The position numbers and the translations under genes were made by a program. The notes below the pieces were generated by a model, which did not search any database, was not told the DNA's origin, and saw only the letters and a list, made by a program, of their open reading frames with translations. From Gemmata palustris (lineage in GTDB: Bacteria > Planctomycetota > Planctomycetia > Gemmatales > Gemmataceae): a stretch of DNA of 64,000 nt. Each line of letters starts with the position of its first letter. Within the stretch, counting starts at the first letter, position 1. Positions 44,177-51,416 of this stretch are shown here, in pieces. The stretch spans positions 4,588,001 through 4,652,000 of the forward strand of contig NZ_JAGKQQ010000001.1 of NCBI RefSeq assembly GCF_017939745.1. The letters are read 5' to 3'.

Positions 44177-45181
44177 GTGACCGCACCCGTTTCGCGCCGC
44201 GAGGCCCTCGCCACCGGAGTGGCCGTTACCACCGGGGCACTCGGCGCGTTTGCCGCGCCGGTACCCAAGAGCGATGACAAGTCGTGGGTCGGTAAGACGG
44301 TCCTGCCCAAAAAGGCGGACCCGATCGGTGCCTATTATGAGCCCGCCCGCCCCGGTTCGTCCGAACCGACGAAGCTGTTCCGCACGCTTTACGCGGCGGC
44401 GTGGGACGTGAAAGCCGAGAAGGACACCAGCGTCCAGGTACTCGACACGGACGGGACCGTGTGCTGGGTCGAGAAAGAGCGCCTCGTGCCACTCGCGGAC
44501 GCGATCGACTTCTTCACGAAGGCGCTCAAGGACGATGAAAAGGACGCCTACGCCTACAACTTCCGCGGTTGGGCGAAGTACCTCCTCGGCAAGCCCAACG
44601 ACGCGGTGAAGGACTTTGACGAGTTCCTGAAGTTGGCCCCGGTCGGCCCCGGCCCCGGCCCCAATCCCAACCGCGCCGTCGGGCTCAGCAACCGCGGGTT
44701 GGTGCTCGCGGAGTTGGGCAAGTTCGGTGGGGCCATCAAGGATCTCGACGAGGCCGTGAAGCTCGGCCACCCCCCGGCGCAACTCAACCGCGGCTGGGCT
44801 TACGAGATGAAAGGCGAGTACAAACGCGCGGACGCGGACTATGCCGCGGTCCTCGCGGGCACCCCGGACGACGCGCTGGCACTGAACAACTCCGCGTGGT
44901 TGCGCGCGACGTGCCCGAGTGCCGAATTTCGAGACGGTAAGGCGGCCGTGAAATTCGCGAAACGCGCGTGCGAGCTAACGGGCAACCGCGAGGGCGGGTT
45001 TCTCGATACGCTCGCGGCGGCACACGCCGAAGTCGATGATTTCAGCGCTGCGGTGAAGGCGCAGGAACTCGCGCTAACGGACCGCGGGTACGCGAAGAAG
45101 TGCGACGAGGACGCGCAAAAGCGACTGCAACTCTACAAAGCCCGAAAACCGTTCCGCACAGAACCACCGAAGGCGCAATAA
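44177..45181 (+). CDS. Tat-exported TPR protein
   Basis: 334 residues from a GTG at 44177. The N-terminus has a twin-arginine pattern (VSRREALATGVAVTTGALGA), so export by Tat is likely. Residues of about 60-95 form a small SH3-like region (VQVLDTDGTVCWVEKERLVP). Several TPR motifs follow (AIDFFTKALKDDEKDAYAYN, AIKDLDEAVKLG, ADADYAAVLAGTPDDALALN). TPRs mediate protein contacts. Function unknown; it follows the amidohydrolase-like gene in a probable operon. Confidence 0.8.
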   Translation: MTAPVSRREALATGVAVTTGALGAFAAPVPKSDDKSWVGKTVLPKKADPIGAYYEPARPGSSEPTKLFRTLYAAAWDVKAEKDTSVQVLDTDGTVCWVEKERLVPLADAIDFFTKALKDDEKDAYAYNFRGWAKYLLGKPNDAVKDFDEFLKLAPVGPGPGPNPNRAVGLSNRGLVLAELGKFGGAIKDLDEAVKLGHPPAQLNRGWAYEMKGEYKRADADYAAVLAGTPDDALALNNSAWLRATCPSAEFRDGKAAVKFAKRACELTGNREGGFLDTLAAAHAEVDDFSAAVKAQELALTDRGYAKKCDEDAQKRLQLYKARKPFRTEPPKAQ

Positions 45182-45255
45182 GCCTGGGATCGCGGACGTC
45201 CCGTCCACTGCATTCCACCGGCCACTCTCGCTGCGTAATCGTCGCAGCACGTCAA

Positions 45256-45353
45256 ACGAGCCGCGACCGCAAGGGAGCGGGCAGAGGCTTCCCGATGTTG
45301 GCTGAGCGGTAAATGGCGGTAGTGCCTCCCGCTCCCTTGCGATCGCGGCTCGT
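45256..45353. repeat. Dispersed palindromic repeat (REP-like), copy C
   Basis: Arms 45256-45281 and 45328-45353 are complementary over 26 positions with one mismatch and match copies A and B. The spacer is unrelated to theirs. Confidence 0.85.
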
Positions 45354-45450
45354 TCCGACCCGGTTGACGGAACCGCACTCACCGACCGGTAGCGCCTTCC
45401 GCTTCCTCGCGACTCGTTAGCTGAAACCCAAAACCGGAGTGGATACGAGA

Positions 45451-45479
45451 AAAGTCGCGGGCCGAATGCCCGCGACTTT
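45451..45479. terminator. Intrinsic terminator
   Basis: A perfect 12-bp stem AAAGTCGCGGGC/GCCCGCGACTTT with loop CGAAT, followed by CGTTTCG. It lies between convergent genes. Confidence 0.8.
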
Positions 45480-45542
45480 CGTTTCGGTTGAAGCACAAAG
45501 TGTCGCGCTTGAATACGGGACGTCCGCGGTCCCGGGTGCGAG

Positions 45543-45851
45543 CTATACCCCGCGCTCGATCTTCGTGTTTTCGTCGAGGCTGATCGAGGTCAGTTCGCCG
45601 TTGGGCTTGGTGAAGCGGACCACGGGCACCACCAGATCGTCCTCTTTGACGCGCTCCGTGGTGACGCCGGTTTGCAGGTACGCGAGGCCGCGGAATTCGC
45701 CCGTGGCCTCCGCGTTCCACTTCTTGGCGCCCACGCGGACCGCCTGCGTGATCTTGATCTTGTCGCCGGGCTTCAGCGCCCGGAGCAACTCCACGATCGC
45801 CGGATCGAGCCGGCGCGTCGGCAGGATGATCTTTTGGGCTGCGGTGTCCAC
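45543..45851 (-). CDS. Conserved small protein downstream of ilvH
   Basis: 102 residues from a GTG at 45851, two bases after the ilvH stop, with GGAGGG about nine bases upstream inside ilvH. It reads MDTAAQKIILPTRRLDPAIV, then LLRALKPGDKIKITQAVRVG and a beta-rich second half (VPVVRFTKPNGELTSISLDE). It looks like a small beta-barrel. I do not recognise the family. Tight coupling suggests co-expression with ilvH. Confidence 0.72.
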   Translation of the reverse strand: MDTAAQKIILPTRRLDPAIVELLRALKPGDKIKITQAVRVGAKKWNAEATGEFRGLAYLQTGVTTERVKEDDLVVPVVRFTKPNGELTSISLDENTKIERGV

Positions 45852-45853
45852 GT

Positions 45854-46360
45854 TCAGGTGCCCTCCGCCGCGACCGCGGGCTTCGCTTCCCCGCGCACCA
45901 GCGCGATGCGCCCGGTGCGGGCCAGTTCCAGGATGCCGTAGGGCCGCATCAGTTCGATGAACGCCTCGACCTTCCCTTCCGTACCACTGATCTCGATCAG
46001 CACGTTGTTGTGCTGGATGTCCACCACCCGGCCGCGGAAGCTCTCGGACAGTTGGAACACTTCCGGGCGCTGGGCCGAGGTACACGTCACCTTGATGAGC
46101 ATCAGGTCGCGCTCGACGAAATCCTCGGAACTGATGTCGTCCACGCGCACGACGGTGACGATCTTGTCGAGCTGCTTCCGCACCTGGTCGAGTACGTTGT
46201 CGTCACCGTTAACGACGAACGTCATGCGCGAGAGGTTGTGCGCCTCGGTCTCGCCGACCGCGAGGCTGTCGATGTTGAACCCGCGCGAGTGGAGCATCCC
46301 GGCGACGGTCGCCAGAACCCCCGGTTGATTCTGCACCAGAGCGGAAAGCACGTGCCGCAT
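45854..46360 (-). CDS. ilvH: Acetolactate synthase small (regulatory) subunit
   Basis: 168 residues. It starts MRHVLSALVQNQPGVLATVA with an ACT domain (GMLHSRGFNIDSLAVGETEA) and has the usual C-terminal half (KVTCTSAQRPEVFQLSESFR, GKVEAFIELMRPYGILELAR). The ACT domain binds valine and controls the catalytic subunit IlvB in branched-chain amino-acid synthesis. No ilvB is adjacent. Coupled to the small downstream gene. Confidence 0.95.
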   Translation of the reverse strand: MRHVLSALVQNQPGVLATVAGMLHSRGFNIDSLAVGETEAHNLSRMTFVVNGDDNVLDQVRKQLDKIVTVVRVDDISSEDFVERDLMLIKVTCTSAQRPEVFQLSESFRGRVVDIQHNNVLIEISGTEGKVEAFIELMRPYGILELARTGRIALVRGEAKPAVAAEGT

Positions 46361-46535
46361 TGGGGAAACGCCCCCTCGTGGAAGAGAAAGTACCGGTAGT
46401 TGATGATAGAGAGACGCGAAAGGGCTTCAACGCCGGGCGCTGACAACCCCCACTTCTCGAATTGAGAATAGCGAGAAAAGCGGTGACGGCCTGCGAATGT
46501 TGACGGCACCGGGCAGAAGACTGGTGCAAATGCGC

Positions 46536-46617
46536 CGGCCCCTCCGCGGCAGAAGATGGTTCCCCGTCTTCGCCCCGGAGGGGCCGGCTTTCGTAGCACA
46601 GGGCTTCCGCCCTGTGC
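46536..46617. repeat. Two adjacent hairpins between ilvH and the FG-GAP gene
   Basis: A 12-base pair of arms (46536-46547 with 46576-46587) is followed by GCACAGGGC-TTCC-GCCCTGTGC (46596-46617). Either could end transcription of the FG-GAP gene. The rest of the 270-base gap shows nothing else. Confidence 0.6.
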
Positions 46618-46633
46618 GTCCCTCGCGCAACAT

Positions 46634-47926
46634 TTACTTCCGCTGCTGGATGATGACCCGGACGCCCTTCTTGTTCGACGAAATCACGTCGAGCAGGCCG
46701 TCGCCGTTGATGTCCGCGACCTCGAACTGCGTGCCGATGCCCGAGTCTTCGTCGATGGTCATCTTGGTGAAATGGACGATGCCGTCCGCGCCCTTCGTGT
46801 TCTTGAACCAGTAGATCGCGGCCGGGCCGTCGGAGCCGGGTTCGGCCTTGCCGTGGCTCCACCAGCGCTTGCCGGTAATGAGGTCCGGGCGCCCGTCGCC
46901 GTCGATGTCCTTGAAGTGCGCCGCGTGCGTTTCGCTCACGAGCTTCGGGAACAGGTCCACCTTCTCGAACGCCGGGTTCCCGCTCTTGTCGGTGGCGCGC
47001 TGCTTGTACCACCAGATGCCGAACTGGTGCGCGGACGAGCTGATGACGTCGGCCTTACCGTCGCCGTCCATGTCGAACGTGTACATGTCCGCGCACGCGG
47101 CGCCGAGGTTGGCCGGGTGGAACGTCCACGCGGTCTTGCCGTCGGTCTTCTCCGGTTGCTCCCACCAGCCGCCCGTGCAGATCACGTCCGCCCGCTTGTC
47201 GCCGTTGATGTCGCCGACGCCCAGCCCGTGGCTGAACTTCCGCGTGCCGGGCATTTCTTTACCGGTGTTAGCGACCGGCTTACCGTCCTTCACGTCCGGC
47301 GGAACGCTCGCTTCGCTGATCGGGTGCATGACCCACAGCGCCGTCGGGTCTTTCGGGTCCGGGGTGAAGTACGCCATCTGCCCGTCGGTCTCTTTGCCCT
47401 TCGGCTGCCAGCCCATCACCAGCACGCGCTTGCCCTTCTCGACGAGCTCCGTGTAGAGCGGCGTTTCGTTGCAGGCGGAGTGCCAGATGGTGTGTTTCTT
47501 CCAGTGCAGCGGCTTGCCGTCGGCGCCGGTGGCCTTGCCCTGGGGGTTCTCCATCCAGTAGCACGGCGCGCCCGGGAAATCGATCACGATGAGGTCCTGC
47601 CACCCGTCGCCGTTGATGTCCTCGGTCCAGCACGCGAACACGCGGCTGTAGTTGCCCAGACCGGTACCGTGGTCCTTGTACGGCTGCAACTCGTGCGGGG
47701 TCCAGTCCGGCGCCTCGTACCAGTATTCGCCGTTGAGCACGTCAATTTTGCCGTCCTTGTTCACGTCCGCGACGGCCACGCCTTCGGAGCGGAACTTCGC
47801 GTCCAGCACGGTCTTCTTCCAGGTGATCTTCGCGTCCTCGGCCTTGGGCGCCGCGACCGTTGAGGGCGCGAGCGCGAGGGCCAAGCCGAATGCGACGAGG
47901 GGCAGTACGGGTAGGAGCCGGCGCAT
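46634..47926 (-). CDS. Exported FG-GAP/VCBS-repeat protein
   Basis: 430 residues with a signal peptide (RRLLPVLPLVAFGLALALAP). FG-GAP-type repeats recur as DVNKDGKIDVLNGEYW, DINGDGWQDLIVIDF, DINGDKRADVICTGGWWEQP, DMDGDGKADVISSSAHQ, DIDGDGRPDLITGKRWW and DINGDGLLDVISSNKKG. Each DxDxDGxxD loop can bind calcium, and together they make a seven-bladed integrin-like propeller. Such exported proteins are abundant in planctomycetes; ligand unknown. Confidence 0.87.
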   Translation of the reverse strand: MRRLLPVLPLVAFGLALALAPSTVAAPKAEDAKITWKKTVLDAKFRSEGVAVADVNKDGKIDVLNGEYWYEAPDWTPHELQPYKDHGTGLGNYSRVFACWTEDINGDGWQDLIVIDFPGAPCYWMENPQGKATGADGKPLHWKKHTIWHSACNETPLYTELVEKGKRVLVMGWQPKGKETDGQMAYFTPDPKDPTALWVMHPISEASVPPDVKDGKPVANTGKEMPGTRKFSHGLGVGDINGDKRADVICTGGWWEQPEKTDGKTAWTFHPANLGAACADMYTFDMDGDGKADVISSSAHQFGIWWYKQRATDKSGNPAFEKVDLFPKLVSETHAAHFKDIDGDGRPDLITGKRWWSHGKAEPGSDGPAAIYWFKNTKGADGIVHFTKMTIDEDSGIGTQFEVADINGDGLLDVISSNKKGVRVIIQQRK

Positions 47927-48022
47927 GGGTGAGAGGTTCCTGACGAGGGAGGAGGGAGGGCAGTGATGTGGATTATGCGGTGATCGACGTGCGGAAGCAA
48001 CGGGTAGCTGAAATGTCGCGCA

Positions 48023-48838
48023 TCAGCCCCCTCGCAGATCCCACCGCTGGTCGCTCGCGTGCGAAATTGGCCGCGGGCGCGTCGCGCGCTGGAGCACCGG
48101 CAGAACGGCTCGTGCGTCCGCGTTCAATAAGCCGGCAGACCACACCGGGTTGAACTCCACCACGGCCCACCCGCGGTCGTCAATCCGCCCGACATCCACC
48201 ACGAACGCGGGCGGTAGTTCGCCCTCCATCGCGGCACAGAGCCCCTCAACGACGTGCAAACCCGCAGTCGGTATCGGCGATGCCGTTGCACTCCAGCGCC
48301 ACGCCGGGCGCCCATACGCGAGATAGGGCGAACCCGCGACCGCCTTTCCTTCGAGCACGAAGTAACGAAACTCCACCGACCACTCGACCGGCTCGCTGAG
48401 CAGAATCGGTGCCTCGGGCCGCGAGCGCCCGCACGTGCGGATGTCGCGCACGTCGGAATACAGCCCCGCGTCGAACCACTTGTCGAGCGGGTCGGCCGGC
48501 TTCACGAACGTCCGGCCGTCGAGCCGGTCGAGATCACCGAACGTCGCGGATTCGACGTGCCGACGCAGAAAGCGCTCCGGCACGCGCGTGAGCAAATCGA
48601 AGGACGGCTCGAGCAGCGCGAGATCCAGTGAACAGGCAGTTGACATCGCGAGCTCGGTGGTGACGTACACCACGGGATCGGGCACATCATCCGAGATCCA
48701 ATCATCGGCCGCGCCGAGCACGGACCAGCCGATGCTTTCGGCCGCGGCAATCACGCGCTGATCGTACACAGCGGAAAGCGGCGGTGTTCCCCCAACGGAA
48801 CACACAAACGACCGCGCCGCCACGATTAACGTGGGCAT
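48023..48838 (-). CDS. ATP-grasp domain protein
   Basis: 271 residues from the ATG at 48838 with GGAG eight bases upstream; a frame extension of four codons has no better start. FVKPADPLDKWFDAG (nucleotide-binding Lys), SEPVEWSVEFRYFVLEGKAV and FVVDVGRIDDRGWAVVEFNP (metal-binding Asp/Glu-x-Asn) are ATP-grasp features. The enzyme would join an acid to an amine or thiol; the substrate is unknown. No biosynthetic neighbours. Confidence 0.75.
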   Translation of the reverse strand: MPTLIVAARSFVCSVGGTPPLSAVYDQRVIAAAESIGWSVLGAADDWISDDVPDPVVYVTTELAMSTACSLDLALLEPSFDLLTRVPERFLRRHVESATFGDLDRLDGRTFVKPADPLDKWFDAGLYSDVRDIRTCGRSRPEAPILLSEPVEWSVEFRYFVLEGKAVAGSPYLAYGRPAWRWSATASPIPTAGLHVVEGLCAAMEGELPPAFVVDVGRIDDRGWAVVEFNPVWSAGLLNADARAVLPVLQRATRPRPISHASDQRWDLRGG

Positions 48839-49373
48839 GGGAAACTCCAAAGTAACGAGGGATTAACAGCGAGAAGTGTCAGCAAGAAGGGAGCGAAACC
48901 AAAAGCAAAGACGGGCCAAGACGAAAGCGAATCTCAGGTGCGGGTGTCGTGTTTGCTGCGGCCGGAGAGGTGGGTGTAGTTAGGCCGGCTTGCTACTCGG
49001 CAGGAAGAATTCGGTGAGCTCTGATGGGTACACCACCTCCATACCGGCCTCGCATTCCACATGCGACTAAAACCGCCAACCACAAGTTGCAGATTTGACC
49101 AACTGGTTTGGTGAGGAGCAGTTATTTTGACCGGAGCGCCGGCGTAAAGCAAGAGGAACGTGACGACGATCGAGGTGGTGGGCGTAGGATCGCATTTACA
49201 GAGTGTCGGAGAGCGGCGCGAACTGTTGAAAACTCCCCTAACAAAGGGGAAGGGATGTTTTTGCACCCCCTACCGTTCTACCATTGGGCTACGGGACCGC
49301 CCGCTCCCGCCCGAGTACCGGGCACTGGGAGCCGACCGCGGTCCACCCGCCCTCAAACGAATCGGGACGCGAA
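48839..49373. other. Intergenic region containing a tRNA-like fragment
   Basis: About 530 bases without a convincing gene. The minus strand at 49245-49300 reads GCGGTCCCGTAGCCCAATGG then TAGAACGG, like the acceptor and D-arm of a tRNA, and then a GGGTG-CAAAAA-CATCC stem-loop. No proper T-arm or matching acceptor end follows, so it is at most half a tRNA. Confidence 0.35.
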
Positions 49374-50612
49374 TTACCCGAGCTTGATGGCCTCGTTGTC
49401 GTTGTCCCCGTAACTGTCGACCGTGTGCGGGAGGGCGTACTCGCTCACCCCCCAGTACGGGTCGTTGTAGTTCCCGTAAGCGTTGTTCACTCGGATGAAA
49501 TCGTTCCCGGCTCCGCCGTCCAGCGAATCCGACCCGTCGCCGCCGAACAGGTAGTCCCGCTCGGTCCCGCCCTTCAGGGTGTCGTTGCCGATCCCGCCGA
49601 ACAGCCAGTCGCTGCCCGCCCCGCCCTCGAGCGTGTCGTTCCCGTACCCGCCGATCAGGGTGTCGTTCCCCGCGTCCCCGTACAGCACATCGTCCCCCGC
49701 GGTCCCGGTGCCGTCACCGGACAGGCTCTCCCAGCACCACTGCGTGCCCACCTTCACCTGATGCCCCTGGTCCCCCCACAACTGGTCGTCACCCGACCCG
49801 CCGTGCAGCACGTCCGCGCCCCACCCACCGAGCAGCATGTCGTTGTTCGTCTCGCCGGTCTTGGTGACCACCTCGACGTACACCCCGTTGACCAGATCCC
49901 GGTCGCCCCAGAGCGTGTCGCTCCCGGACCCGCCGAACAGTTGGTCCGCGCCCGACCCGCCGTTCAGGACCGAGTTGAACCGGGTGAAGTTCCGCACGAT
50001 GTCGTTGCCCGCCTTCGCGTTCACCACGATCGTGATCTGGCTCCCGGCCGCGAACGACGGGCCGCCCTGGGACTCGCTGTCGTTGGCGTTGAGGATGTTG
50101 ACCCCGACCGGGCGGTTGTCCCCGTACCCGGGCTCGCCCACCTGGGCGTTGTTGTACGCTTCTTGGAGGTCGATCCGGTCGGCACCGCTGGTGCCGTTCA
50201 CGGTCAGCGTCCCGACGCGACTGATCGGGTTGTAGTCGAACGCCCAGGTGATGCCCCCGCTGACCGTGCCCGTCTCGTGGCGCACCGTCGCGAGCCCCGA
50301 GGTGTTGGCCAGGGTGTCGCCCGACCCGCGGTTGACGAAATCGAGGGCCGTGACCCCGGCAGCGGGCACGTTCGCGACGATGGTGCTGTTGTCGAACACG
50401 AGGTATCGACCGCCGTTGAAGTTCGAGTGCGTGACCTCGACCCGGTTGATCGCGGCGTCGCCGGTGATGGTAAGCACCCCGCCCGCGACCGACGCGGTGG
50501 CGGACATCATGGCCCGCTCCCCGAGTGCTTCGAGCCCGAGCGTGGTGGCGCGACGGGTGACGGGAGAGGTGGCCGGGGCGAACAGCTTGCGGACCCAGGT
50601 TTTCGGCGACAT
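49374..50612 (-). CDS. Haemolysin-type calcium-binding repeat protein
   Basis: 412 residues. The N-terminus carries TLGLEALGERAMMSA, close to the LExRxxLS-type motif of planctomycete surface proteins. Residues of about 50-190 are beta-rich. The C-terminal half holds RTX nonapeptides (GGxGxDxLx): LNGGSGADQLFGGSGSDTLW, GYGNDTLEGGAGSDWLFGGI and others, forming calcium-bound beta rolls. RTX proteins are usually secreted by type I systems; no such genes are nearby. It is followed on the same strand by nothing and preceded by an ECF sigma gene. Confidence 0.85.
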   Translation of the reverse strand: MSPKTWVRKLFAPATSPVTRRATTLGLEALGERAMMSATASVAGGVLTITGDAAINRVEVTHSNFNGGRYLVFDNSTIVANVPAAGVTALDFVNRGSGDTLANTSGLATVRHETGTVSGGITWAFDYNPISRVGTLTVNGTSGADRIDLQEAYNNAQVGEPGYGDNRPVGVNILNANDSESQGGPSFAAGSQITIVVNAKAGNDIVRNFTRFNSVLNGGSGADQLFGGSGSDTLWGDRDLVNGVYVEVVTKTGETNNDMLLGGWGADVLHGGSGDDQLWGDQGHQVKVGTQWCWESLSGDGTGTAGDDVLYGDAGNDTLIGGYGNDTLEGGAGSDWLFGGIGNDTLKGGTERDYLFGGDGSDSLDGGAGNDFIRVNNAYGNYNDPYWGVSEYALPHTVDSYGDNDNEAIKLG

Positions 50613-50710
50613 TTTCGTGCTCCGTTGATGGCCCCGAGGGGCCGGGTGAGGCCGGGGTTCGTTCCCCGGTGCTCACTAATCGCGGGAGTGTGACAGGAAA
50701 ATATTCGCCG

Positions 50711-51316
50711 TCAGTCGATTAAGTCACCGACCTCTTCCTTGAGGCGCCGCAGCACCCGACTCTTGGCCTGGCGCACCGCCGCCGTACTCACTCCCAGTTC
50801 GGCCGCTACTTCCGCCGGAGGTCGGCCGTCCACGGTGGTCGCCCAGAACATGTTCCACGTCTTCCCCTCGAACTCCCCGCGCACCAACTCCAGTGCCCGG
50901 TGGTACAGGGCGTGCGTCTCGGGGGCCGGGTCGTCGGCGTCCGGTTCGCTCACCGGGTCGGCCACTTCGTTCAGCGCGGCCAGGGCCGCGGTACCGCCGC
51001 TCCCGTGCGGCTGCTGGCTCCGGCGCCGGGCGTGGCGCAGCAAAACCATCCGGGTGATCCCGCGCAGCCAGCCCCGGAACGTGTCCCCCGGGCGGTCCCG
51101 GCGAAACCGCTCGAGCCCACCGGCGGCCTCCCGGAACACCTCTTGGGCCACGTCCTCGGCGTCCGCCCCGGTCGCGCCGCCGCGCCCGGCCCAGTATTCG
51201 ACCAGCGGCCCGTAGAGGCGCACCGTCCTGGTCCAGGCGTCCGGCTGGTCGGCCCGGAGCTTGTCCAAGAGCGTCATCGAGGTCGCGGCGCGGCCCGAAT
51301 CGTGGGTATCAGACAT
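50711..51316 (-). CDS. ECF RNA polymerase sigma factor
   Basis: 201 residues. Region 2 reads WTRTVRLYGPLVEYWAGRGG and DAEDVAQEVFREAAGGLERF; region 4 reads MFWATTVDGRPPAEVAAELG and VSTAAVRQAKSRVLRRLKEE. This resembles planctomycete ECF groups associated with serine/threonine kinases. It is transcribed divergently from a kinase that has its own zinc-binding anti-sigma-like motif; the two starts are 100 bases apart. This suggests the kinase controls the sigma factor. Confidence 0.92.
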   Translation of the reverse strand: MSDTHDSGRAATSMTLLDKLRADQPDAWTRTVRLYGPLVEYWAGRGGATGADAEDVAQEVFREAAGGLERFRRDRPGDTFRGWLRGITRMVLLRHARRRSQQPHGSGGTAALAALNEVADPVSEPDADDPAPETHALYHRALELVRGEFEGKTWNMFWATTVDGRPPAEVAAELGVSTAAVRQAKSRVLRRLKEEVGDLID

Positions 51317-51416
51317 GGGGCACCGGGGGCGGGATTCGCGGAGAGCGTGTCACAGCAACCGGATGTGTGTTATAACGCGACCGCCCCGGTCTTCTACCCC
51401 TCCGCGGACCCCGCTC

